64,000 nt of DNA, from assembly GCF_013393325.1 (NCBI RefSeq), contig NZ_QJRC01000102.1:1-64000 (forward strand). The letters run 5' to 3'. Below the pieces are notes generated by a model that had not been told where the DNA came from, did no database searches, and was given only the letters and a program-made list of their open reading frames with translations. Source of the stretch: Pseudomonas hunanensis (GTDB lineage: Bacteria > Pseudomonadota > Gammaproteobacteria > Pseudomonadales > Pseudomonadaceae). Numbering within the stretch: position 1 is the first letter of the stretch; the number at the start of each line of letters is the position of its first letter. A program made the translations under genes and the position numbers. Of the stretch, positions 16,989 through 29,960 are shown in pieces.

Positions 16989-18248
16989 ATGTCCGCTGAA
17001 AAACAGAAGTACGGTGTCCACTCCGAAGCCGGCAAACTGCGCAAAGTGATGGTTTGCGCCCCGGGCTTGGCGCACAAGCGCCTGACGCCGAGCAACTGCG
17101 ACGAACTGCTGTTCGACGATGTGATCTGGGTCGACCAGGCCAAGCGTGACCATTTCGACTTCGTCACCAAGATGCGCGAGCGTGGCGTGGATGTGCTGGA
17201 AATGCACAACCTGCTGACCGACATCGTGCAGAACAAAGAGGCCCTGAAGTGGATCCTCGACCGCAAGATCACCCCCGACACCGTCGGCGTGGGGCTGACC
17301 AACGAAGTGCGCAGCTGGCTCGAAGGCCTTGAGCCGCGTCACTTGGCCGAATTCCTGATCGGTGGTGTGGCGGGCCAGGACCTGCCACAGAGCGAAGGCG
17401 CCGATGTGGTCAAGATGTACAACGACTACCTGGGCCACTCCAGCTTCATCCTGCCGCCACTGCCCAATACCCAATTCACCCGCGACACCACCTGCTGGAT
17501 CTACGGCGGCGTCACGCTGAACCCGATGTACTGGCCGGCGCGCCGCCAGGAAACCCTGCTGACCACCGCCATCTACAAGTTCCACAAGGAATTCACCGGC
17601 GCTGACTTCCAGGTGTGGTACGGCGACCCGGACAAGGACCACGGCAATGCCACCCTCGAAGGCGGTGACGTGATGCCGATCGGCAATGGCATCGTGCTCA
17701 TCGGCATGGGCGAGCGCACCTCGCGCCAGGCCATTGGCCAACTGGCGCAGAACCTGTTCGCCAAGGGCGCCGTCAAGGAAGTGATCGTTGCCGGCCTGCC
17801 GAAGTCCCGCGCCGCCATGCACCTGGACACCGTGTTCAGCTTCTGCGACCGCGACCTGGTCACGGTCTTCCCGGAAGTGGTGAAAGAGATCGTGCCATTC
17901 ATCATCCGCCCGGACGAAAGCAAGCCTTACGGCATGGATGTGCGCCGTATCAACAAGTCGTTCATCGAAGTGGTCGGCGAGCAGCTTGGCCTCAAGGGTG
18001 GCCTGCGCGTGGTCGAAACAGGCGGCAACAGCTTCGCCGCCGAGCGCGAACAGTGGGATGACGGCAACAACGTGGTGGCCATCGAGCCCGGCGTGGTCAT
18101 CGGCTACGACCGCAACACCTACACCAACACCCTGCTGCGCAAGGCCGGCATCGAGGTCATCACCATCAGCGCCGGCGAACTGGGCCGGGGCCGGGGCGGC
18201 GGCCACTGCATGACCTGCCCGATTGTGCGCGACCCGATCGACTACTAA
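16989..18248 (+). CDS. arcA: Arginine deiminase
   Basis: 419 aa. It hydrolyses arginine to citrulline and ammonia. The catalytic Cys lies at about residue 407 in GRGGGHCMTCP close to the C-terminus. The acidic substrate-binding and catalytic segments FTRDTTCWIYGG, LEGGDVMPIGNG and KSRAAMHLDTVF carry the expected Asp, Glu and His. The ATG is preceded by GGAGGAATG. Second gene of the operon and full length for the family. Confidence 0.97.
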   Translation: MSAEKQKYGVHSEAGKLRKVMVCAPGLAHKRLTPSNCDELLFDDVIWVDQAKRDHFDFVTKMRERGVDVLEMHNLLTDIVQNKEALKWILDRKITPDTVGVGLTNEVRSWLEGLEPRHLAEFLIGGVAGQDLPQSEGADVVKMYNDYLGHSSFILPPLPNTQFTRDTTCWIYGGVTLNPMYWPARRQETLLTTAIYKFHKEFTGADFQVWYGDPDKDHGNATLEGGDVMPIGNGIVLIGMGERTSRQAIGQLAQNLFAKGAVKEVIVAGLPKSRAAMHLDTVFSFCDRDLVTVFPEVVKEIVPFIIRPDESKPYGMDVRRINKSFIEVVGEQLGLKGGLRVVETGGNSFAAEREQWDDGNNVVAIEPGVVIGYDRNTYTNTLLRKAGIEVITISAGELGRGRGGGHCMTCPIVRDPIDY

Positions 18249-18317
18249 CGACCATTACGCCCGGCCGCACCCACAAAGTGGCGGCCGGGACATCACCGGA
18301 CTCAAGGAGAAACTGTC

Positions 18318-19328
18318 ATGGCGTTCAACATTCACAACCGCAACCTGCTCAGCCTGGAACACCACACCACGCGCGAGTTGCGCTACCTGCTGGACCTGTC
18401 CCGCGACCTCAAGCGCGCCAAGTACACCGGCACCGAACAGCAGCACCTGAAGGGCAACAACATTGCCCTGATCTTCGAAAAAACCTCCACCCGTACCCGC
18501 TGCGCGTTCGAAGTGGCCGCCTATGACCAGGGCGCCAACGTTACCTATATCGACCCCAACTCTTCGCAGATCGGTCACAAGGAGAGCATGAAGGACACTG
18601 CCCGTGTGCTCGGGCGCATGTACGACGCCATCGAATACCGTGGCTTCAAGCAGGAAATCGTCGAGGAGCTGGCCAAGTTCGCCGGCGTACCGGTGTTCAA
18701 CGGCCTGACCGACGAATATCACCCGACGCAGATGATCGCCGACGTGCTGACCATGCGCGAACACAGCGACAAGCCGCTACACGACATCAGCTACGCCTAC
18801 CTGGGCGACGCCCGCAACAACATGGGCAACTCGCTGCTGTTGATTGGCGCCAAGCTTGGCATGGATGTGCGCATCGCCGCGCCCAAGGCGCTGTGGCCAC
18901 ACGACGACCTGGTCGAACGCTGCAAGAAGTACGCTGAAGAAAGCGGCGCGCGCATCACCCTCACCGAAGATCCGAAAGCCGCGGTCAAGGGTGTGGACTT
19001 CGTGCATACCGACGTGTGGGTATCGATGGGTGAGCCGATCGAGGCCTGGGGTGAGCGCATCAAGCAGCTCAAGCCTTATCAGGTGAATGCCGAACTGATG
19101 AAGTCCACCGGCAACCCACGGACCAAGTTCATGCACTGCCTGCCGGCGTTCCACAACTCCGAAACCAAGGTCGGCAAGCAGATCGCCGAACAGTACCCAG
19201 ACCTGGCCAACGGTATCGAAGTGACCGACGACGTGTTCGAGTCACCCGCCTGCATCGCCTTCGAGCAGGCGGAAAACCGCATGCACACGATCAAGGCTAT
19301 CCTGGTTTCGACCCTGGCTGACCTCTGA
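18318..19328 (+). CDS. arcB: Ornithine carbamoyltransferase, catabolic
   Basis: 336 aa. It splits citrulline by phosphate to ornithine and carbamoyl phosphate in the arginine deiminase pathway. The carbamoyl phosphate loop STRTR lies in EKTSTRTRCAFE, with DEYHPTQMIAD, and the ornithine-site HCLPAFH is present. CAAGGAGAAA precedes the ATG. Length and operon position, not a single residue, point to the catabolic rather than the biosynthetic (ArgF) enzyme. Confidence 0.95.
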   Translation: MAFNIHNRNLLSLEHHTTRELRYLLDLSRDLKRAKYTGTEQQHLKGNNIALIFEKTSTRTRCAFEVAAYDQGANVTYIDPNSSQIGHKESMKDTARVLGRMYDAIEYRGFKQEIVEELAKFAGVPVFNGLTDEYHPTQMIADVLTMREHSDKPLHDISYAYLGDARNNMGNSLLLIGAKLGMDVRIAAPKALWPHDDLVERCKKYAEESGARITLTEDPKAAVKGVDFVHTDVWVSMGEPIEAWGERIKQLKPYQVNAELMKSTGNPRTKFMHCLPAFHNSETKVGKQIAEQYPDLANGIEVTDDVFESPACIAFEQAENRMHTIKAILVSTLADL

Positions 19329-19332
19329 CGGC

Positions 19333-19366
19333 GTACCTCGCCCTCCTTGTGGGGGGCGAGGTGTAC
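19333..19366 (+). other. Hairpin between arcB and arcC
   Basis: ACCTCGCCC (19335-19343) pairs perfectly with GGGCGAGGT (19354-19362), extended by GTAC arms after a bulge. No T-run follows, so it is more likely an mRNA processing or stability element than a terminator. Confidence 0.5.
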
Positions 19367-19397
19367 CCCTCTTCTGCAAATGCAAAGGACATTCCCC

Positions 19398-20327
19398 ATG
19401 CGTATCGTTGTTGCATTGGGCGGCAACGCCCTGCTGCGTCGCGGCGAGCCCATGACCGCTGACAACCAGCGCGCCAATATCCGCACCGCCACCGAACAGA
19501 TCGCCAAGATTCACCCCGGTAACGAGCTGGTCATCGCCCACGGCAACGGCCCGCAAGTCGGCCTGCTGTCGCTGCAGGCCCTTTCCTACAAGCCGGACGA
19601 AGCCTACCCACTGGACGTGCTGGGTGCCGAAACCGAAGGCATGATCGGCTACATGATCGAACAGGAACTGGGCAACCTGCTGGCCTTCGAGGTGCCGTTC
19701 GCCACCTTGCTGACTCAGGTGGAAGTGGACGCCAACGACCCAGCGTTCAAGGACCCGACCAAGTTCATCGGCCCGGTCTACAGCAAGGAAGAAGCCGAGC
19801 GCCTGGCCAAGGAAAAGGGCTGGGTAGTCAAGGCCGACGGCGACAAGTACCGCCGCGTGGTGGCCAGCCCGAAACCCAAGCGCATCTTCGAAATTCGCCC
19901 GATCAAGTGGCTGCTGGAAAAGAGCAGTATCGTGATTTGCGCCGGCGGTGGCGGCATCCCCACCATGTACGATGAAAACCGCAAGCTCAAAGGCATCGAG
20001 GCGGTGATCGACAAAGACCTGTGCTCGGCGCTGCTGGCCGAACAATTGGAAGCCGACCTTCTGATAATCGCCACCGACGTCGATGCAGCCTACATTGACT
20101 GGGGCAAGCCAACGCAGAAAGCCATTGCCCAGGCCCACCCGGACGAACTCGAACGCTTGGGCTTCGCTGCCGGCTCCATGGGGCCGAAGGTTCAAGCAGC
20201 CAGTGATTTCGCCCGCAATACCGGCAAGGTCGCCGTGATCAGCTCGCTGGAAAACATCGAGGACATCGTCAAGGGCACCGCCGGCACTCGGGTTTCTACC
20301 GAGAAGCCTGGGATCAGCTACCGTTGA
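19398..20327 (+). CDS. arcC: Carbamate kinase
   Basis: 309 aa from the ATG at 19398 with AAAGGAC upstream. It transfers phosphate from carbamoyl phosphate to ADP, the ATP-yielding last step of the arginine deiminase pathway. The N-terminal VVALGGNALLRRGEP loop, AHGNGPQVGLL and CAGGGGIP are the family signatures of amino-acid kinase fold carbamate kinases. It closes the arc operon and is followed by a hairpin. Confidence 0.96.
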   Translation: MRIVVALGGNALLRRGEPMTADNQRANIRTATEQIAKIHPGNELVIAHGNGPQVGLLSLQALSYKPDEAYPLDVLGAETEGMIGYMIEQELGNLLAFEVPFATLLTQVEVDANDPAFKDPTKFIGPVYSKEEAERLAKEKGWVVKADGDKYRRVVASPKPKRIFEIRPIKWLLEKSSIVICAGGGGIPTMYDENRKLKGIEAVIDKDLCSALLAEQLEADLLIIATDVDAAYIDWGKPTQKAIAQAHPDELERLGFAAGSMGPKVQAASDFARNTGKVAVISSLENIEDIVKGTAGTRVSTEKPGISYR

Positions 20328-20335
20328 ATGCAGTC

Positions 20336-20361
20336 GGCGGGCTCACGGGGCCCGCCATTTT
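20336..20361 (+). terminator. Possible terminator after arcC
   Basis: GGCGGGC-N7-GCCCGCC followed by ATTTT. The stem is strong and the T-run is short. It sits directly before the ribosome site of the next gene, so read-through is likely. Confidence 0.45.
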
Positions 20362-20383
20362 CGACCTTCCAAAGGAGCTAACC

Positions 20384-20752
20384 ATGGCCCAGTACCACCC
20401 CGGTCATGTACACATCGAGCGCACTGCGCTGAACAATGCCGACCACAGCTACGACCTGAACATCGAGTACGAGGCCGTGTCGGACCCCAGGGAAGGCAGA
20501 GGCATTCAATTCCACATGCATGGCAGCATCGAAGGCAAACCGGTGGAAGAAAAGTTCTTCCTCCCCAAGGACCAGGTACTGCCCAGTTTCCTCATGCTGC
20601 TGACCCGCAAGGCCCAGTCGTACCTGGCGCCGCCAAAGAAGTTCGAGACCCTGAGTTCGCCACACAAGCTCTATGACTATATGTTCGCGGACATCCGCGA
20701 AAAGCTCGATGTGAAATCGGGCGACCCGATCAAACCTGAACATCTCGAGTGA
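20384..20752 (+). CDS. Conserved hypothetical protein (DUF5064-like)
   Basis: 122 aa from the ATG at 20384 (AAAGGAGCTAACC upstream, a strong ribosome site). A small soluble protein, rich in His near the N-terminus (YHPGHVHIER), with no signal peptide or membrane segment. I recognise it as the type found as DUF5064 in pseudomonads, without known function. It is 56 bases after arcC and may be read with the arc operon. Confidence 0.75.
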   Translation: MAQYHPGHVHIERTALNNADHSYDLNIEYEAVSDPREGRGIQFHMHGSIEGKPVEEKFFLPKDQVLPSFLMLLTRKAQSYLAPPKKFETLSSPHKLYDYMFADIREKLDVKSGDPIKPEHLE

Positions 20753-20765
20753 TTTCAGCATTTTT

Positions 20766-20858
20766 CGGCTGCTTTGCAGCCCAAGGCCGCTCCCACAACT
20801 GAATGCGTAAACGTTGTGGGAGTGGCCTAGTGTCGCGATAGGGCCGCAAAGCGGCCCC
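20766..20858. repeat. Degenerate REP pair (family A)
   Basis: The left copy (20766-20798) has lost the central ten bases (the ATCGCGACAC part) while the right copy (20814-20858) keeps them. The pair is therefore asymmetric and would fold less perfectly than the others. Confidence 0.7.
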
Positions 20859-20911
20859 GGCGATGTTAAGGCATACTACCGCCCTCCCCGGCCACCACCT
20901 TTCGCCTCCCC

Positions 20912-22420
20912 ATGCGCATCCACGTCAGCTTCATCGACCGCGTCGGCATCACCCAGGAAGTCCTCGCCCTGCTCGGTGCCCGCAACCTCAACCTGGACGC
21001 CGTGGAGATGGTCCCGCCGAACGTCTACATCGACGCCCCCACCCTCAGCCCCGCCGTGCTCGAAGAACTGCATGACGCGCTGTTCGAAGTACACGGCGTG
21101 CAGTCGGTGGACGTGGTCGACATCCTCCCCGGCCAGCGTCGCCACCTGCAACTCGATGCCCTGCTAGCGGCCATGAGCGACCCGGTGCTGGCGGTGGACA
21201 GCGCAGGCCTGGTGTTGCTGGCCAACCCGGCGCTGATCGAACTGTGCGGCCGTGAATCCGCCGGGCGCTCGGTGGATGAACTGTTTGGCGACCCTGCACT
21301 GCTGCAGGCCCTGCTGGACAACAACTTCCACCTGCCCATGCGCGAAATGCAGTTGAACGGCCAGAGCCTGCTGCTGGACGCCATGCCGATCACCAACGCC
21401 GGTGGCCTGCTGACGCTGTACCCACCTTCGCGCATGGGCGAACGCCTGTCGGCCCTGCACCACGACCACGCCGAAGGCTTCGATGCCTTGCTTGGCGAGT
21501 CGCCGGTCATACGCACCCTGAAGGCCCGCGCCCTCCGCGTGGCAGCGCTTGATGCGCCACTGCTGGTACATGGTGAAACCGGCACGGGTAAAGAGCTGGT
21601 CGCCCGCGCCTGCCATGCCATCAGCAGCCGCCATGCGGCACCGTTCCTGGCACTGAATTGCGCCGCGCTGCCCGAGAGCCTGGCCGAGAGCGAGTTGTTC
21701 GGTTACGCCCCCGGCGCCTTCACCGGCGCGCAACGCGGTGGCAAGCCCGGGCTGATGGAGTTGGCCAATCAGGGCACGGTGTTCCTTGATGAAATTGGCG
21801 AAATGTCACCGTACCTGCAGGCCAAGCTGCTGCGCTTTCTCAGCGACGGCAGCTTCCGCCGGGTGGGCGGTGACCGCGAGGTGAAGGTGGATGTGCGCAT
21901 CATCAGCGCCACCCACCGCGACCTGGAGCGCATGGTTGCCGAAGGTAGCTTCCGCGAAGACCTGTTCTACCGCCTGAACGTGCTCAACCTGCAGGTGCCG
22001 CCACTGCGCGACCGTGGCCAGGACATCCTGATGCTGGCGCACTTCTTCATGCAGCAGGCTTGCACGCAGATCCAGCGCCCAGCCTGCCGGCTGACTCCGG
22101 CCACCCATTCGGCACTGCTGGCCAACCCTTGGCCGGGCAATGTGCGTCAGTTGCAGAACGTGATTTTCCGCGCGGCGGCCATCTGCGAGAGCAACCTGGT
22201 GGACATCGGCGACCTGGACATTGCGGGGACCTCGGTGGCACGCGGGCAAGAGGGTGAAGTGGCCAGCCTGGAACAGGCCGTGGGAGATTTCGAACGCGAA
22301 CTGTTGCAGCGCCTGTATGCCAGTTACCCATCGACGCGGCAACTGGCCGGGCGCTTGCAAACTTCGCATACCGCCATCGCCCAGCGCTTGCGCAAATATG
22401 GAATACCCGGCAAACCCTGA
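20912..22420 (+). CDS. gcsR: TyrR-like sigma-54 activator of glycine catabolism (GcsR)
   Basis: 502 aa. An N-terminal ACT domain (residues 1-70), a PAS domain (about 75-180), an AAA+ domain with Walker A GETGTGKE (221-228) and the sigma-54 contact loop GAFTGA (268-273), and a C-terminal TyrR-type helix-turn-helix (STRQLAGRLQTSHTAIAQRLRKYG). The intact GAFTGA separates it from E. coli TyrR. In P. aeruginosa the homologous GcsR senses glycine and activates the gcvH2-gcvP2-glyA2-sdaA-gcvT2 operon. Here a gcv-sdaA operon with a sigma-54 promoter lies two genes downstream, so I assign GcsR rather than PhhR. Confidence 0.85.
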   Translation: MRIHVSFIDRVGITQEVLALLGARNLNLDAVEMVPPNVYIDAPTLSPAVLEELHDALFEVHGVQSVDVVDILPGQRRHLQLDALLAAMSDPVLAVDSAGLVLLANPALIELCGRESAGRSVDELFGDPALLQALLDNNFHLPMREMQLNGQSLLLDAMPITNAGGLLTLYPPSRMGERLSALHHDHAEGFDALLGESPVIRTLKARALRVAALDAPLLVHGETGTGKELVARACHAISSRHAAPFLALNCAALPESLAESELFGYAPGAFTGAQRGGKPGLMELANQGTVFLDEIGEMSPYLQAKLLRFLSDGSFRRVGGDREVKVDVRIISATHRDLERMVAEGSFREDLFYRLNVLNLQVPPLRDRGQDILMLAHFFMQQACTQIQRPACRLTPATHSALLANPWPGNVRQLQNVIFRAAAICESNLVDIGDLDIAGTSVARGQEGEVASLEQAVGDFERELLQRLYASYPSTRQLAGRLQTSHTAIAQRLRKYGIPGKP

Positions 22421-22501
22421 TAGTTATCGTCAAAACTGGCGGATGGTTCAGACTTTTCCTAACCGCGCAGCCGCAATTGACGGGAGTGCTCGCCGTAGAA
22501 T

Positions 22502-22528
22502 GGTGACGTTGTAATTTCGCTTGTCACC
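22502..22528. other. Inverted repeat before gltS
   Basis: GGTGAC-N15-GTCACC, 20 bases upstream of the gltS start. It could be an operator or a leader hairpin; nothing distinguishes these from sequence. Confidence 0.3.
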
Positions 22529-22547
22529 CTGAACGAAGAGTACCCTG

Positions 22548-23753
22548 ATGATTGAACTCGATTTTTACGGGACACTTGTAGCCGCCTCTTTAGTATTGCT
22601 ACTGGGGCGTAGTTTGGTCGCACGAATTGGTTTCCTGCGTACTTACAATATCCCGGAGCCTGTTGCAGGCGGCCTGGTCGTTGCCTTGTCACTCTTGGCC
22701 TTGCGCAGTTTCGATGTACACGTCCAGTTTGATACCTCGCTGCAAACGCCGTTGATGTTGGCATTCTTCGCCACCATCGGCTTGAGTGCAGACTTCGCCA
22801 GCCTGAAAAAGGGCGGGCGCGTGGTGGCGGTGTTTTTGCTGGTGGTCACAGGCTTGCTGCTGGTTCAGAACGCCATGGGCATCGGCCTGGCAACAGCATT
22901 GGGGCTCGATCCACTGATGGGCTTGCTGACCGGTTCGATCAGTTTGTCGGGGGGCCACGGTACAGGCGCTGCCTGGGGCGCAACCTTCACCGAGAGATTT
23001 GGCCTGGCTTCGGCATCCGAACTGGCAATGGCCTCTGCCACCTTCGGCCTGGTGCTGGGCGGTTTGATTGGTGGTCCCGTCGCCAGGATGTTGATCAAGC
23101 GCGTCAAGGCACCCGGTATCGAAGAAGAAGTTCCGCAGTTACCAAAGGGTTTCGAACACCCGCATAAAGAGCGCCTGATTACGCCATTTACATTTATCGA
23201 GACCCTCGCACTTATTGCCGTCAGCTTGCTGGCCGGCACACTACTTAATAGCGCATTGAAAGGCACAACATTTGAACTACCGACCTTCGTCTGCGTACTC
23301 TTCGTGGGGGTAGTGTTGCGCAACGGGCTTTCAGCAATCGGCTTTTACCGTGTATTCGAGCGGGAAGTGTCAGTAATGGGCAACGTGAGTTTGTCCCTGT
23401 TCCTGGCCATTGCCTTGATGTCGCTCAAATTGTGGGACCTGGCAGCCCTGGCCTTACCTTTCTTCATCTTGTTGGCCGTGCAGACACTGGTCATGGCGCT
23501 ATTCGCGATCTTCGTGACCTTCAGGGTGATGGGGCGCAACTACGATGCGGCAGTCCTGGCCGCAGGGCACTGCGGCTTCGGCTTGGGTGCGACGCCGACG
23601 GCCATCGCCAACATGCAGGCGGTGACCCAGCGCTACGGCGCCTCCCAGATTGCCTTTCTGGTGGTACCGATGGTGGGCGCGTTCTTCATCGACATCATCA
23701 ATGTCGTCGTGATCAAGTTGTACCTGGCATTGCTCCTCCTTATCGGAGGATGA
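22548..23753 (+). CDS. gltS: Sodium/glutamate symporter
   Basis: 401 aa, the usual GltS length, with about ten to twelve hydrophobic segments. The two Gly/Ser-rich re-entrant motifs are SISLSGGHGTGAAWGA and AGHCGFGLGATPTAIANM. It imports glutamate with sodium at the inner membrane. Codon use is less GC-rich than in its neighbours (TTTAGTATTG, CTACTTAATAGC), suggesting a different history. It sits alone between gcsR and the glycine operon; hairpins follow it. Confidence 0.93.
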   Translation: MIELDFYGTLVAASLVLLLGRSLVARIGFLRTYNIPEPVAGGLVVALSLLALRSFDVHVQFDTSLQTPLMLAFFATIGLSADFASLKKGGRVVAVFLLVVTGLLLVQNAMGIGLATALGLDPLMGLLTGSISLSGGHGTGAAWGATFTERFGLASASELAMASATFGLVLGGLIGGPVARMLIKRVKAPGIEEEVPQLPKGFEHPHKERLITPFTFIETLALIAVSLLAGTLLNSALKGTTFELPTFVCVLFVGVVLRNGLSAIGFYRVFEREVSVMGNVSLSLFLAIALMSLKLWDLAALALPFFILLAVQTLVMALFAIFVTFRVMGRNYDAAVLAAGHCGFGLGATPTAIANMQAVTQRYGASQIAFLVVPMVGAFFIDIINVVVIKLYLALLLLIGG

Positions 23754-23769
23754 ACCCGGCTCTCAAGAC

Positions 23770-23806
23770 TGTATCGATTTCAGTACGCCGGATTGAAATC
23801 GATACA
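23770..23806. other. Perfect 13-bp inverted repeat after gltS
   Basis: TGTATCGATTTCA and its exact complement, separated by 11 bases. There is no T-run, so it may be a processing hairpin or an operator instead of a simple terminator. Confidence 0.5.
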
Positions 23807-23829
23807 CAACCATTCAGATGCGTCTGCAC

Positions 23830-23856
23830 AAGGGTTTGATCACAAAACCCTTTCTC
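23830..23856 (+). terminator. Likely terminator after gltS
   Basis: AAGGGTTT pairs with AAACCCTT around a 7-base loop, followed by TCTCT. A modest stem, but the best candidate for the end of the gltS message before the glycine operon promoter. Confidence 0.5.
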
Positions 23857-23869
23857 TCCCCTCGCCAAC

Positions 23870-23887
23870 TGTAGCGTTATCGTTCCA
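23870..23887 (+). promoter_or_regulatory. GcsR-like binding site
   Basis: TGTAGCG-TTAT-CGTTCCA agrees with the published P. aeruginosa GcsR consensus TGTAACG-N4-CGTTCCG at 12 of 14 fixed positions. It is centred about 98 bases upstream of the predicted sigma-54 transcription start, a normal enhancer distance. I found no second copy of equal quality nearby. Confidence 0.6.
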
Positions 23888-23950
23888 CAAAAATGTCAAA
23901 CGCATTGCAGAAACAATATAAGCATATGATTTATAACGATTTTTTGTGAT

Positions 23951-23966
23951 TGGCCGCGATATTGCT
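23951..23966 (+). promoter_or_regulatory. Sigma-54 promoter of gcvH-gcvP-sdaA-gcvT
   Basis: TGGC-N7-TTGCT with exact GG/GC spacing for the -24/-12 elements (consensus TGGCAC-N5-TTGC). It predicts transcription from about 23976, giving a leader of about 56 bases before gcvH. Confidence 0.75.
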
Positions 23967-24031
23967 TAGGGAATCGCAACCCAAGAGCGCGGAGCCACCG
24001 CGCCCAACGCCCTGCTTCCCGAGGATTCCCC

Positions 24032-24415
24032 ATGAGCGAGTTGCGTTTCACTGAAGATCACGAATGGCTGCGCGTCGAAGCCGATGGCAGCGTCACCGTG
24101 GGCATCACCGCCTACGCCCAGAACGCCCTTGGCGATGTGGTTTTCGTGCAACTGCCCGAGTTGCAGCAGTACGAGAAAGGCAGCGAAGCGTCCACCGTTG
24201 AATCGGTAAAGGCCGCCAGCGGCGTGTACATGCCGCTGAGCGGCGAAGTGGTCGCGGTCAACGACCAGCTGGAAAACAGCCCAGAGCTGGTCAACGAAGA
24301 CCCGATGGGCGAAGGCTGGTTCTTCCGCTTCAACCCGGCCGACATGAGCGAAGTCAGCGCACTGCTCGACCAGGATGCCTACGACCGCCTGATCAAAGCC
24401 AACGACGACGCCTGA
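24032..24415 (+). CDS. gcvH: Glycine cleavage system H protein
   Basis: 127 aa. Lipoyl carrier that shuttles the aminomethyl group between GcvP and GcvT. The lipoylated Lys60 is in STVESVKAASGVY. CGAGGATTCCCC precedes the ATG. First gene of the glycine operon; gcvP follows after 11 bases. GcsR/sigma-54 induction by glycine is expected from the upstream region. Confidence 0.97.
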   Translation: MSELRFTEDHEWLRVEADGSVTVGITAYAQNALGDVVFVQLPELQQYEKGSEASTVESVKAASGVYMPLSGEVVAVNDQLENSPELVNEDPMGEGWFFRFNPADMSEVSALLDQDAYDRLIKANDDA

Positions 24416-24426
24416 GGAATTCCGCC

Positions 24427-27282
<2,856 letters not shown>

Positions 27283-27319
27283 TAGCTTTCGGGCCCGTTC
27301 CCTGAGTTGAGGTGTGGGC

Positions 27320-27396
27320 CTCTGTGGGAGCGGGTTTACCCGCGAATGCGATGGTGGCTTTACCGCCGCATTCGCGGGTAAACCCGCTCCCACAGG
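27320..27396. repeat. REP pair (family B), inverted, between gcvP and sdaA
   Basis: Facing copies CTGTGGGAGCGGGTTTACCC... and its complement with a short spacer, giving a nearly perfect long stem in the middle of the glycine operon. It would split the transcript into a gcvHP part and an sdaA-gcvT part. Confidence 0.88.
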
Positions 27397-27434
27397 GTTC
27401 ACCGTCCGTCCTGAAACCCTGGCAGGAGGTCACC

Positions 27435-28811
<1,377 letters not shown>

Positions 28812-28838
28812 CCCGACAACAACAGCAAGGAGTCACCG

Positions 28839-29960
28839 ATGTCCGAAACACTGCTCAAGACCCCACTGCATGCCCTGCACCTGGAATTGGGGGCGCGCAT
28901 GGTGCCGTTCGCCGGCTACGACATGCCAGTGCAGTACCCGCTGGGCGTGCTCAAGGAACACCTGCACACCCGCGAGCAGGCCGGCCTGTTCGATGTCTCG
29001 CACATGGGCCAGATCATCCTGCGCGGCGCCGATGCCGCCAAGGCCTTGGAAAGCCTGGTGCCAGTGGACATCATCGACCTGCCGGTGGGCATGCAACGCT
29101 ATGCCATGTTCACCAATGAACAAGGCGGTATCCTTGACGACCTGATGGTGGCCAACCTGGGCGACGACACCCTGTTCCTGGTGGTGAACGCCGCTTGCAA
29201 GGACCAGGACCTGGCCCACCTGCAAACGCACATCGGCGGCCGTTGCGAGGTGCAGCCATTGTTCGAGCAGCGTGCCCTGCTCGCCCTGCAAGGGCCGGCA
29301 GCGGTCAAGGTGCTTGAGCGCCTGGCCCCGGAAGTGGCCGGCATGACCTTCATGCAGTTCCGCCCGGTGAAACTGCTGGGTGAAGACTGCTTCGTCAGCC
29401 GCTCGGGCTACACCGGCGAAGACGGCTACGAGATTTCGGTACCGGTCCAAGGCGCCGAAGCTTTGGCCCGCCGCCTGCTGGCCGAGCCGGAAGTACAACC
29501 TATCGGCCTGGGCGCGCGCGACTCGCTGCGCCTGGAAGCCGGCCTGTGCCTGTATGGCCATGACATGAATACCGAGACCACTCCGATCGAAGCCAGTCTG
29601 CTGTGGGCGATTTCCAAAGTGCGCCGTGCCGAGGGTGCGCGTGCTGCAGGGTTCCCTGGCGCCGAGGCAATCTTCGCCCACCAGCGCGAGGGAGTGGCGC
29701 GCAAACGTGTCGGGCTGTTGCCACAAGAACGTACCCCAGTACGTGAAGGGGCGGACATTGTCGATGCAAACGATAAACCGGTAGGTAAAGTGTGCAGCGG
29801 TGGCTTTGGCCCGACACTCGGCGCCCCTGTTGCAATGGGTTATATCGAGAGTGAACATGCTGCACTCGACACCCCCCTGTTTGCCGTAGTACGCGGCAAG
29901 AAGGTTGCCTTGAAAGTCAGCAAAATGCCTTTCGTGGCACAACGTTACTACCGTGGTTGA
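28839..29960 (+). CDS. gcvT: Glycine cleavage system T protein (aminomethyltransferase)
   Basis: 373 aa. Transfers the methylene group from the H protein to tetrahydrofolate and releases ammonia. The family segments MVPFAGYDMPVQYP near the N-terminus, FDVSHMGQ, SRSGYTGEDGYEI and RDSLRLEAGLCLYG are present. AGCAAGGAGTCACCG precedes the ATG, 27 bases after sdaA. Last gene of the operon; a hairpin at 29985 follows. Confidence 0.96.
   Translation: MSETLLKTPLHALHLELGARMVPFAGYDMPVQYPLGVLKEHLHTREQAGLFDVSHMGQIILRGADAAKALESLVPVDIIDLPVGMQRYAMFTNEQGGILDDLMVANLGDDTLFLVVNAACKDQDLAHLQTHIGGRCEVQPLFEQRALLALQGPAAVKVLERLAPEVAGMTFMQFRPVKLLGEDCFVSRSGYTGEDGYEISVPVQGAEALARRLLAEPEVQPIGLGARDSLRLEAGLCLYGHDMNTETTPIEASLLWAISKVRRAEGARAAGFPGAEAIFAHQREGVARKRVGLLPQERTPVREGADIVDANDKPVGKVCSGGFGPTLGAPVAMGYIESEHAALDTPLFAVVRGKKVALKVSKMPFVAQRYYRG

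Noticed and set aside
20912..22420. Assignment of the TyrR-like regulator as PhhR (phenylalanine catabolism)
   Set aside because: No phenylalanine hydroxylase genes are near, while a gcv-sdaA operon with a GcsR-type site lies downstream. The glycine role fits the context better.
22477..22501. TTGACG and TAGAAT before gltS as a sigma-70 promoter
   Set aside because: Both hexamers look good but are only 13 bases apart, too close for a normal promoter.
23754..24031. Glycine riboswitch before gcvH
   Set aside because: I looked for the paired aptamer pattern of glycine riboswitches and did not find it. The leader predicted from the sigma-54 start is only about 56 bases, too short for it.
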